Of a stretch of DNA of 64,000 nucleotides, positions 43,425 to 53,649 are shown one piece after another; position 1 is the first letter of the stretch; each line of letters opens with the position of its first letter. This DNA comes from Symbiodinium natans (lineage: Eukaryota; Sar; Dinophyceae; Suessiales; Symbiodiniaceae). The notes beneath the pieces are model-generated. The model saw only the letters and a program-made list of their open reading frames with translations, had not been told where the DNA came from and searched no databases. Location: positions 128,501-192,500 of the forward strand of contig CAJNDS010002329.1 of assembly GCA_905221605.1 (NCBI GenBank), written 5' to 3'. The position numbers and the translations under genes are program-made.

Positions 43425-45027
43425 GCGCCATACTGGCAGCCCAGCAGCCCAGCCAGCCTGCAGCTTCGAACATATTCCGTGCTGCAATTTTGATGGTGTA
43501 AGCGCTGGTCATCAGGTCTGATGTGAGAACAGTCTGATGTGAGAACTGTCTGTCGATGCTCAGTGCGCAAAAAGGAGCCTTGCAACACAGAGCATCACTT
43601 GCAGTGCATCATGGAGCATCACATTTCAGCACATTGCAGGGTGTCTCATGTTCTGCAGTTTCCGAGACACCTGCCCATTACAAGATAATTTCACTAGCAC
43701 TCTAAACCGGCTGAGGCCTGCTGCCTGGCCAGTGGCCAGTGGCTGAGAACTCATGTGCTCAGGGCTAGGGTTTAGTGGTTAGGTTTAGGGCTCCGTTGTT
43801 ACCCAGCAAGAATGCAGGCCTTCAGCTGAGCAGCCCAGACCCCAAACCCTGAATGTACTAAACCTTATATCTGCAGTCCTTCCACTTCGAGGCTCTGACC
43901 AGATCTTCATTGGTGAGCCTACCAGGCCATGAGAAACAGCATTCTTGCAACAAAGGTGGTGTGCTGCATTGTTTCATTGCATTCTTCTTCTGCTAAGTTT
44001 TGCCAGCTCGAATCGTCTTTAGTCTTGTCTTGGCCTGGGTCTGAGCCATGCCATTGGGAGCGAAAACACAGATGACGATTCAGTTCCTCACATCCATCGC
44101 TGATGAGCGGGTATGCTTGGTGTGCTACAACTGGTTTTGGCAGGGCTACTTGGAGAAAAAAGACATTGGTCATCTCGAAGCAGTCCATTCTGAACACTGC
44201 CAATGTGACCACCTAGCGTTTTTGGCTTGGCAATCCAAGCAGAGTGGCTCTACTACTCTAATCGCAGTCTTTTCATGTTGCTTCTTTGTAAAACCAATTA
44301 GATTCTCCACAGACTTACTTGCCTCAAAGCCCAGGTGTGGAACATCAACGTGCTGGTCAGGACCTTCAACAAAAGTCAGAGCCCCAGCCCAAAACACTCC
44401 ACACTCTGAGCCTCGAGCCAAAGTGAGTCACGCTTATCACCAGAACAGAGCTGGCCTTGCCACCATTGGTGGATTCCGACGCAGCCCAGTAGGGGTAATA
44501 ACCTGGGCCCATGTGGATACTCAAGCTCAATGACGGTGTCACAGTGTAGCAGACTCTCAGCCCTGCAGCCTCAGGTGATTCAAGATTAATGATCTATCCT
44601 AAGAGAAGGAAAGTTAGGGCTGAACCATTTCCTTTTCTCTTATATAGAACCTCCCAACACTTGAGTCCTAAAGGCAAGGGTGGCTACCCCTGCAGAGGTC
44701 AGGGTGTGGCAGACTTGCAGCCCTGCAAACACCACGAGCTTGGAAAAGGTACGCTGCGCTGATGGCCATGTTACTGTTGCCTTGAATCGACTAGTGCTCA
44801 ATGGTGTGGCATCTCGAAACTCCTAACACCCCAAAAACCTGCTTGTGACTTGCCCCTGCCTGGATCAGACAATAGACAGATGCAACTGTGCAGTCAGCAG
44901 GATGTATATTTTTCGGATAACAGTAGTAGGGGAAACAAATCACCACCTTCCAGGGTTGAAGCCCTGCAGCCCTGCAGCCCTGTAGCCCTGCAGCCCTGCA
45001 GCCCTGCAGCCCTGCAGCCCTGAGCCC
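43425..45027 (+). other. Intergenic with possible terminal exon paralog
   Basis: There is no confident gene. About 44445-44492 encodes TELALPPLVDSDAAQ followed by TAG, which resembles the last exon of the coiled-coil gene (TELASPPVVDSESD, 22187-22239) in both DNA and protein. An octamer array of eight units closes the interval. Confidence 0.4.
44961..45023 (+). repeat. 8-bp GCCCTGCA array (8 units)
   Basis: Eight almost perfect units end four bases before the ATG of the zinc-ribbon ORF. It is the longest plus-oriented array of the octamer in the window. Confidence 0.97.
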
Positions 45028-45603
45028 ATGGCTGGATGGCTATGCAAGAACTGCCACAAGGCCAAGACATACAGGCGCTTGACAAGGCTATGCGCAGACT
45101 GCGACACTCGTCATGGCTTGAGGGGTTTTCACAACAAGAAGATTGTTCCTGCTAGACGTGTGTTTGGCAAAACAAATCTGAACAAGGCTATGATTGCCAA
45201 GAAGAAGCCCAAGCGGAAGTCTGAGCATGACACCTCTACTGCAGTGGCAGCAGCATCAGGAAGAGCTCTTGACCTGCGGACAGCTCTGGAGATGGAGTTC
45301 CCACGTCTGAAGAGCCTGTGTGATCTAGCAGAATGTCATGGGGTGCTAGCACAGGCTCACTTGATTGTCAGAGTGGTGGACAAATCTGGGCAAACTCTTC
45401 CGGAGGCCACACCAACGGTTGTGAAGGCACTCCTCTATTGCGCATTGGGTTTGTGCGCATTCTTTACAGATGAGGACCAAACAGAGATCAGGAAGAAGTT
45501 GCGAGATTCCTTCCAGGCTTTGGACATGGTGGCTGTCCGAAAGGCCGAGTGTGTTTGGCACAACTTGCTGGGTGCCTGTAAGTCTGGCTTCCTGTGGAAG
45601 TAG
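45028..45603 (+). CDS. Small zinc-ribbon-like protein
   Basis: A 191-residue frame from ATG 45028 to TAG 45603 opens with WLCKNCHKAKTYRRLTRLC and ADC. The two CxxC pairs, 13 residues apart, fit a zinc ribbon or knuckle. A basic linker (KKKPKRKSEHD) and a mostly helical C-terminal half follow. Small zinc-ribbon proteins often bind nucleic acid or protein partners; a specific role cannot be assigned. No intron is visible. It is the last supported plus-strand gene before the convergent strand switch. Confidence 0.55.
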   Translation: MAGWLCKNCHKAKTYRRLTRLCADCDTRHGLRGFHNKKIVPARRVFGKTNLNKAMIAKKKPKRKSEHDTSTAVAAASGRALDLRTALEMEFPRLKSLCDLAECHGVLAQAHLIVRVVDKSGQTLPEATPTVVKALLYCALGLCAFFTDEDQTEIRKKLRDSFQALDMVAVRKAECVWHNLLGACKSGFLWK

Positions 45604-46062
45604 GGCAGCTGACCATTGAGGAGTATGACGAAAAAAGGAGTGGAACAGGGACAATTATCAGGGGTTCCCTAGTGTTTTTCATGAATGTTACCCCAGAGCC
45701 ATGAGGCTCTTCGTGATGCTAAGCTACAACCCCAAACCCTATACCCTAAGCCCTCAACCCTAGAACAAATGCCAGGCCTCAACCTTTGCCAAGTCACAGC
45801 TGGTTGTGATACATCTCTATACTGCTCTGATTCAGGGAAAGGCAAGTAGAAACCACCACAAGACATTGTAATGTGTTCGGCTACAGCCAGGTGTCGACTT
45901 TGAGCCTGCCCGGGGCCAAGTTCAAAGATGGGGCTGCATCCACACAGACCATAAAGACATGCAGTAAGAGGAATGCTGAGAGTAGGGCCTGACAAATGCC
46001 AAGATGTCATGCTGAGAAATGGGGGGGGGTCACAATTTTGTAAAAGTTGCAAGCTGGCAAAG

Positions 46063-46640
46063 CCAAGTCACAACTGGTTGTGTCTTGGCTTTTCCTATAC
46101 AAACATGTACATGATTGCATCTATCTGCTGTTTTCTTTGAGAAAAGACAAGTCACAACCGGTTGCGTCTTGGCTTTTCCTATACAAACATGTACACAATC
46201 GTCCAACTGAACTGTAGAAAATGTGCAAGAACTGGCCAAATGCATTGTATATGCTGTTTTCTATGGGAACATCCAAGTCGCAACCAGTTGCGTCTTGGCT
46301 TTTCCTATGCAAACATGCACATGAGCTGTCCAATTGCATCTATCTGATGTTTTCTATAGGAAAAGCTAATAGTCGCAACCAGTTGTGTCTTGGCTTTACC
46401 TACTATACAAACATGTACATGATCTGTCCAATTGCATCTATCTGCTGTTTTCTATAAGAAAAGCCAAGACGCAACCGGTTGCGACTTGGCTTTCCCTACA
46501 GAAATTGTGCATGACCTGGCCATTTGTGTGTCTCTATGCTGGGTTCTATGGGAAATGTCAAGTCGCAACCAGTTGTGTCTTGGCTTTCCCAATACAAAGA
46601 TGTTGAGGACCAAGTCCCAACTGGTTGTGTCGTGGCTTTT
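46063..46640 (+). repeat. 93-bp satellite with 40-bp palindrome, cluster 2
   Basis: Palindrome centres lie near 46076, 46159, 46286, 46380, 46477, 46571 and 46620, with the same unit as at 27.9 kb in the same orientation but less regular spacing (one shortened, one lengthened and one truncated unit). Confidence 0.95.
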
Positions 46641-46850
46641 CCCGAAGATAACTTTGATCTGAGGCCTCCATGCTGCTGGAGATCAGAAAAGGCCACTTGT
46701 ACCTCAGGCATTGGTGACTAGCATGGTGTGTCTTGCATTTCTGATTGCTTGCATGTCTCGACAGCACTCACTGATTTGACTTCTGCTAGGCTGCAGGTCT
46801 GTACAGCACCTGACTGATGTCTCAGGGCGGCACTTCCACATTCCTGCTTT

Positions 46851-47001
46851 GCTCTGTCCCAGAGCTTGTCTTGTTACTCTGTCCCAGAGTTGTTCATGAT
46901 GCGCTCTGTCCCAGAGCTTCTTTGGTTCTACTCTGTCCCAGAGTTTTTCATGTTGTGCTCTGTCCCAGAGCTTTCATACTGAGTGAGCTCTGTCCCAGAG
47001 C
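46851..47001 (-). repeat. Array of 15-bp palindrome, third locus (inverted)
   Basis: Copies start at 46851, 46876, 46903, 46930, 46957 and 46987, spacing 25-30 bp and mostly 27. The core is GCTCTGTCCCAGAGC, the reverse complement of the form at 18.0 and 28.8 kb. The copies at 46876 and 46930 read ACTCTGTCCCAGAGT, a paired change that keeps the stem. Confidence 0.97.
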
Positions 47002-47177
47002 ATTTGATGGATGTGTTAGCTCCTGACAGGTCGCCTTGGGGGTTTAGGGTCTAGGGTTTGAGGGTTCAGAGTCAGGGCTGCAAGGTGTGGTTGAGGGTAC
47101 AGGGGTTGAGGCTTAGGGCTTAGGGGCGTCAAACGAAAGAGGCAGAACCACCTATTACTACATCATTGTTGTACTGC

Positions 47178-47647
47178 GTTTTTTCGACCGACACGAAAAA
47201 GAATAATCCCTGTGTGTGTGTGTGTGCAATCAACAATTTTGCCGTCCTGCCCAAAACATTAAAAACACACATGGCTCAAAGAATCATGGAAGCTCGGAAC
47301 TCGCATTTTAAAGCTTAATATCAAGAAAACGTGTTCTCTCTCGCATCTATCAGCAATTGCTCTGAACAGTGCTGGCCTCCCCTATGTGGGGCTTGCAGAA
47401 GGCCTGTCAGGCCCTCTTTCAGGGTTTCCATAGATGGCCATTTAAACCCAGAATCCCAAATAGACCCTCTCCTGATGCTCCGGTCCGCCATTTCATGCAC
47501 TGGCACGGCACAGAGAGATTCCCAAACAGTGGTGCGTTGGGGGTCTTTCTTGTTCACAAACCCCTAAATCTTAACCCAAAAGCACCCAAAATGTTGAATT
47601 TTAGTTGCCCAAGGCCAGAATTTAGGTTATCACGGCCAGGGTTTATG
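47178..47647 (+). mobile_element. Repeat R1, right copy
   Basis: It matches 17022-17581 in inverted orientation, from TTTTTTCGACCGACACGA to CCAGGGTTTA. It lacks two of the three 33-bp units of the left copy. As on the left, the palindrome array and a TTTAGGG-rich spacer lie on its inner side. Confidence 0.85.
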
Positions 47648-47659
47648 TCAAGACCTGAA

Positions 47660-49090
47660 GCATTGCACGCGTCGATGGAGCACGTGCAAAGGTGACCTGG
47701 TGCTTCCTACGGCCACAACCTGGCCCTGCTAGTTCACTTCGCTCTGTCTGCCTAGTCTCATCAGTGCCTTTGCTGTGGGCAATGCGCAAGGTCTGCCTCA
47801 AGATCTACATTCTAGACTAGATGTAGCTGCTGAAATGAATGCTGCTCAGTTGTGACAACTTCAGTCAGCGTTTGCTGCAACAGGTTTCCGCTTACAAACC
47901 ACAGATTGGCTGTGCCTTCCTTGTACTGAGTACCGCTCATGCGCCAACGGGCTCCAAGACACTCAAAACACTGAGTGCCCAACCACACATTGCGGCAAAA
48001 AGGGAAGGAAGAACAGCTGAAATGTTCTCGAACCCGAACCTTCAAGTCTGAACAGGAGCACTGCATGTCACAAAAAATTTGCTGATAGCAGTAGCTCCTG
48101 AGGTTGACGCACTTGCATGGGAAACTGACGGACTCAAAGTCTGAGTGCAGCACTCTCGAAGTGGAGCATTGCAGTCTAATCCCTGCTGCATCAGCATTTC
48201 ATTTCTGAGAACAATCGCAATTCGCAATCGCTTGCAGATCAGCAGCGTTGCACATCTACGTAGTGCAAGGATCCTGCCTGTAGCAAAGCTTCGCTGACAA
48301 CATTGTTCCTGCATCATTGGAGTGGATGGACTCTAGCTGCCAGCTTTTTGTTTCGAGCCATGTGCTCCAGGAGAGGGGAAAAACATTGATTGACACGCAT
48401 GGGGAATGCACGGAGACCGGCAGCTTGACATACACCAAATGTCCTGAGGGAGATTGAGTGCGTGAACTTCGGAACGCCTGTCCACGTCCATGAGAATCAT
48501 GAGACATATTGAGACATTCTCACAACTTTCTCAATCGAGGTACTTGCCTTCAGCGTGCGTGGACAGATGCGGTCCCAGGCGAGCCTGCTGCGCCTTGACC
48601 TCAGTGTATCAAATCGCACATGCAGTCTGGCCTAATGAGCAGGAAATGCTGGCAATCACAAGCTTGGGATGGAGAGCATTCGGGCCATGTCTTTGAGGCA
48701 TCCTCGCTGCCAATCAGAAAAAGAGGTGAAACGACTTTTCGTATGTCTGCATGTCCACATTAAGAAACACTCTGCGAGAACTGAACAAGCTTGCTTTCCA
48801 TACCCTGAAAGTTAGTCAAAGCATGTCTTTCTGATTTGCCGATTCAGGAGAGCCAGGAGATTCCCTCCACCTGGCTGAGATCCTTGCCTGCCACCGAACT
48901 TTCCGAGTTGCAGAAGGTTCTGGAAGTGAAGTTACACAGCGCTTACAAAGCTTAGCGGGATGAGTTGCCGACTACGTGCGGACGGCCTGGCTCTTTCATG
49001 CCCACAACAGCTGTGAATGGATCCGTTGAAAGCCAGCCAGTCGGAGGCGCCGAAGTGTTGCCGCCTCGGTGCCCTATGCTCGGTCTGTGT
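47660..49090. other. No supported gene
   Basis: Weak minus-strand frames (47812-48153 and 48042-48317) have coding-like stretches but no recognisable motif. The interval lies where plus-strand genes on the left meet minus-strand genes on the right. Confidence 0.4.
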
Positions 49091-49244
49091 TCACACTCCT
49101 ACATCCAACGGATGGGCACAAAGACTGTACATATCCATCCCTGCGGACAACAATGCCGATGTGCAATCTTCTCTGTGTTCCATGCTCAAATCGGCACGAC
49201 ATCTGAGCCGAGCACCCAAACGCACGCCGTTCGCTACCCGAACA

Positions 49245-49770
49245 TCCTGGAAGCCTGCCTCACTGAAGTAGCTCACCACAAGGTCGGCAAGGCCCCGCAT
49301 CGTCTTCTGCGAACGCCAGACTTCGACCGCCTTCGTAAAAAACATTCGGTTCGAGAAGCTGACAATGAATATCCCACCAGGGCGAAGAACTCTGCGTACT
49401 TCCTTTAATAATTGAACCGGGTTCTGCATATACTGTATCGAAACTGCCATGAGGACTGCGTCAAAAGTCTCGTCTGCAAGTTCTGGCAGAGTCGGATCGT
49501 TGTTGAAATTTCGGGTAAATCTTTCCTTTGCTCGGGTGTTGGCAAGGAGCTCAAGCTGGTTCATGCCATGCACTGTCAGCGTATAATTGACCTCCGTGGG
49601 CAGGTGAGAATCATGCTGAGAGCACAGATCTAGGACTTGTCCCTCGGCCGGGATGAGCAATCGGTAGAGCTGTCTTAGCTGTGCTCGGAACTCGTCATCG
49701 ACATGGTATACACCGATGCGCGGGATCAAGTAGAACAGTTCATCTGGAGTGCCATCCTGAAGAACTGCAG
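49245..49770 (-). CDS. SAM-dependent methyltransferase (class I)
   Basis: One long minus-strand exon encodes most of a class I methyltransferase. It has the N-terminal segment PRIGVYHVDDEFRAQL, motif I VLDLCSQHDSHLP, GMNQLELLANTRAKER, the acidic motif FDAVLMAVSIQYM and VLRPGGIFIVSFSNRMFFTK. This matches a family of small bacterial and algal methyltransferases annotated only by the domain. The exon probably starts after an AG acceptor near 49750 (TTCTTCAG|G). It probably ends at a GT donor after the codons for ANG near 49230. A short 3' exon may follow near 49090-49140. The substrate is unknown; the family is related to UbiE/Methyltransf_11 enzymes that act on small molecules. Exons further 5' are not identified. 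Confidence 0.75.
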
Positions 49771-49799
49771 AACACACGCTTATACGCGCTTCCCACGGC

Positions 49800-52540
49800 A
49801 CGACCTTGCACGACGTTTCATGACGCTTTCAGCACTGCCCTGGAGACGATACACTACCACTATGACATTTGACTGCTGTCAAATTTTCAACCGGACTTTA
49901 ACGAAGTTTCGTGGGGGCAGAGTAAGTTCTGTCTGTTCAAGAGCTTCGACCACCGAGCATAACATCAGAACTCTCGCAAACAGCGCAACAAAGCTTTCAG
50001 CAGGATGCCGCGATGCCAGTCTTTCATGGACCACTACACTGGCATACACTGGCTATATCTGGCTATGACATGTATGTTTTTAGTCATGATGGCACGATGC
50101 TCGATCCGCATTTGGTCTCCAAGCATCCAGCTTGTATGTGTCGCGTTCCGTCAACGCCCTTCTTCTGCAGCGCGAACTGGTTCTGAGCCTTGATGTCTGT
50201 CGCAAAGCAGAGGTGAGTGCCACTGCCACTGCGCCTGCGGCACAGAAAAGCAAAGGGAAAGGCAAAATCGAGCGGCAAAGATTGGCAAAGTGCAGTTGAC
50301 ATGATGCATCTTGTACGGTTCCTGGCAGATGTAAGAAAGCAGAACCGAGCAAAACATCTGCCTTGTGAGCAAAGAGCCAGAAACTGGCGAGCACGGCTTG
50401 GCAGCGGAAAGCGATATCTTGCATGGCAGCTTGTCAACTGGGCGATTCACTGCATGCCGTTCACAGTGAAGTCCCGCAAGACGCAAATGTGCAAAAACAA
50501 AGATACGATGCTCAGAGAGATGCACAAAAGCACAATGCCATGCGATGTCGGTACCAGGGAAGTCCATACACGAATCACAGGGTGGCAGGCGTGGGCGCGC
50601 ACTTCCGGACACACATGCCATGAAAAGCAACTACAACCTGAAGATGACTGAAGAGGACTGAAGCTAAAGAAGGACCTCGCTAGGGCCCAAGATAAGCTGC
50701 CGAGGCACCTTTGGACCCACTCTTTGGGAAGGTCTTGGGCCGGCTGTGCCAATGGCTGTGCCAGCCAGCTGCATGTTCAACAACTCGACACCGTCAGCTG
50801 ACGGCCCGAAAAGATTGCATTAAAGAGTCGCGGTTCTCGAGCTGGGAATTTTGCGGCAATCCACTGAAACTTGCAGGCATGCCTTCCGTGCCACTTACAG
50901 GAGAAAAGGCACAGTAGATGCGAGGCTGCAGCTGTCTCTGCACGTCTGTCAGAAAAGTTCAGATCGATGAGAAGGGGAGTTCGACCTTGTCTCACCCAGA
51001 CCAAAAGAAAACAAACAATTCGAAAGTCACAGTTAACCTCAGCGGTCTCAGGGTCAGGGAGAGTTGCTCACACCTTTGAGGCTGAAATGCTTGGGATCTG
51101 TCTCAAGATCCGTAGAACGTCACAAAAGGCATCAACATCGGCTTCAGCTTGAAGACTTGCCTTCAGCCTGAATAGGAACAAGCCAAGCGAGTACATCCGA
51201 ACCAGCACACGATTGGCACACCGTTGCCTCAAATCGCCACTCAACTAAACACCCCAACACCAGAGCTCTGGGATCCAAACAAAGCTTCTCCACTTCCACC
51301 ACCATCTGTTAATTCAGTGGCCACACCTGTCTGGATTAACGTAGCTCACACAAAGGATCTCGGTTCGCAGACTCTGAGGCTGCCTTCCAAACATTGCATC
51401 AAGAGAAGGCAGGTTAGCTCTGGCCTGGCGAGCACACATGGACTGTAGCAGAAGTAGGCTCGCACAGGAAGCTTGTTGCCAACACATGCCGAGCATGACG
51501 ACTCTCTCATGTTCGGCCCGCCCAGCGCCAAGTCATTGAACTGCTCTAAGTGAGGGAGGGCCTGAGCTGCGCAACCAATATGGCGTTTGGTGACGGAAAG
51601 TTTGCTTGCTTGCTCGTGGTTTCTGTTGCGGCTTTGCCCACGGCCCCAAATCCCGACAGGCACAAGTAACAGGTTCGATCGAATCTCGGAATCTCGAAGG
51701 CGCAACTTGCTTGGGTTTTATGGCCACGGTTTCGATTGCGGAAACTTCAAATCGGCCCTGTGTCATCGCGTGAAACATAGGAAACTTGGACACGCTGCCT
51801 TTGCGCACAACAAGGTACCACGGACCACTCCCACCATGGGTGCCATGACGAAGATGACTTGCAGTGGCAATCTTGAAGCCGTGGCTTGGAGTCATTGCAT
51901 GTGTTGTGGTGCCAGAACAAAATGCAGGACGGCATTCAGCCGGATTTCTGAACCACGCAATCTTGCATGTCCTATGGTCTTCTTTAAGGCATCTAAGGAA
52001 TTCTATGATAATCTTGCGTTTGGGGGTTAGAGCTCCCAGCGAAAGGACTCCAAGCAACAGGCATCTGGGACAAACAGGCCACAGGTGCCACTACAATACG
52101 GTAGGGCCGGTAGGGCAAACAAAACATGGGTGTTGGAGTATGTTGGAGTGGCCTTTCTGGTCCCTGGAGACCCTGCGCAGCCACTCTCTTGGCAACTCCC
52201 ACCACCCTACCCAAGCTTCACTTAGCAACAAGCACACCAGCACAGACAACACCGATGGTATTTACGAGCCTGTATACAATCAAGGCAAAAAGAGCTTCAG
52301 GGGTCGTCCAGCAAGCCTACTTGCACCAAGCTCACTTACGCTGTGGGTTCAAGGTTTCGGGTTCCCGGGCCGGCTGTCCGATGTCTATTCCTCGAACGTC
52401 GCCTTCGGCGTCTTCAACCCGACCGTGCAGACTGGAAACTCCGAGGTGCACCACTTGCAGCGCCGAAATACACGGCTGCCGAGTTGGCGCGCGCGCAAGC
52501 ATTCTGGCGCTAGTGTATCCAAATAGGGTTTCAACCAATG
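49800..52540. other. No supported gene
   Basis: Open frames on both strands overlap here without motifs. A minus-strand stretch at about 51700-51930 (GPWYLVVRKGSVSKFPMFHA) is the most protein-like, but no splice context or family could be established. Confidence 0.4.
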
Positions 52541-52589
52541 AATGCAATGGAAAGCACTGGAAAACAATGGAAAGAGACGGCCGTCTGGA

Positions 52590-52733
52590 TGCGGTCTTGC
52601 CTTCTTACTTGTACCTCCCTCAACGCTTGTCGTCGGCGCAGGAGGGCCGCTACCTTTGTTTGGAAAGTCGCCTGACGAATGCAAGATGTATCAGCATTTC
52701 ACCGAGTATTTTCCAAGGCAAAAGGTATGTTGT
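52590..52733 (+). CDS. Possible isolated exon, unidentified
   Basis: The plus-strand segment PPSTLVVGAGGPLPLFGKS, then DECKMYQHFTEYFPRQK, ends at a canonical AAG|GTATGT donor. No acceptor or neighbouring exon of the same kind was found. It would be the only plus-strand gene in a minus-strand block, so confidence is low. Confidence 0.25.
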
Positions 52734-53141
52734 TAACTGTTAATGGCTGCATGCGGAGCGGATTTTAACCGAATCTCTCTTTTTGCAGTAGCGTTCTGAA
52801 ATGTTCTGAAATGTTCCAGTGTCCTCTGAAAGAGTTTGGTGAGAGGGGTCCATGTTCTAGGGGCCATGCCCCACATGTCACGAGTTTGGACTGTGAAGGG
52901 CAAAGGGGGGGATTCCGGCAAGCTATCTTCCCATCTTGCCCAGCATGGGCGGCACAGACCCTCCCTCTTCAATCGAAGACATCTGAGCATCACACCGACA
53001 GCAGGCCATGGAGAGCTTGCCAGTGGATCCTCGAATTGCCAGAAACGTCACGCGAATGGAGCGTAAACAAGAAACACATGAGAATGTTCGGCAAGAGTCC
53101 TCTTACGCTGTAGCCTGTCGTCAACAAGCCAGCGAGGCCTC

Positions 53142-53486
53142 TCAATCACACACAGACACACGGCGCACTGGCTTGGAAATGATCATTGTCTCAGCTTGCT
53201 GCGCGCTGCCAACAGAAGTCCATTCAGGCGGCAGTTGCGAATCCTTCAGGACAGCCTTGGGGTCGGCGTGCGAGTGGCACCACGTTGCTTGCACAAGTAC
53301 TCTACTGGGCCACTTGCTGAAGCGAAACCCAATATTTTCAAGCTGGCCAAGGACGTGCAGACTGTTAAGACCTGCGTCGGAAAGCTGCAGACACAGCTTA
53401 TGTAGAGCATGCAAATGCATGCAACATCTGGCAACATGCGCGAACTCTTCCATGCACCCGAAGAAGCTCCATCGACCGCAGGCCAT
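53142..53486 (-). CDS. Probable LRR exon
   Basis: The minus-strand segment LHALHKLCLQLSDAGLNSLH, then LGQLENIGFRFSKWPS, has two consecutive LRR-type consensus runs. The same DNA has weaker open frames on the plus strand. It may belong to the LRR gene at 57.5-60.4 kb or to a separate one. Confidence 0.35.
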   Translation of the reverse strand: MACGRWSFFGCMEEFAHVARCCMHLHALHKLCLQLSDAGLNSLHVLGQLENIGFRFSKWPSRVLVQATWCHSHADPKAVLKDSQLPPEWTSVGSAQQAETMIISKPVRRVSVCD

Positions 53487-53649
53487 ACCCTAGAGGTAGT
53501 GCAATCGATACCTGGCAGGTGCCGGACTTACGCACCACGTGTTTCTGCTCTCAACGAAACGCAAACGCAGGTGCACCTGACGAAGCATGTGCCCGGCACT
53601 GTGCATCAGACCCAGACTCGCTGGAATCAGATCCGGACTTGCGCCTGAG

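Noticed and set aside
17012-47660. Target-site duplication flanking the R1 copies
   Set aside because: The bases just outside the two R1 ends show no clear direct match, so the exact element ends are not claimed.
49091-49408. Plus-strand frames opposite the methyltransferase
   Set aside because: They are shadows of the minus-strand coding exon.
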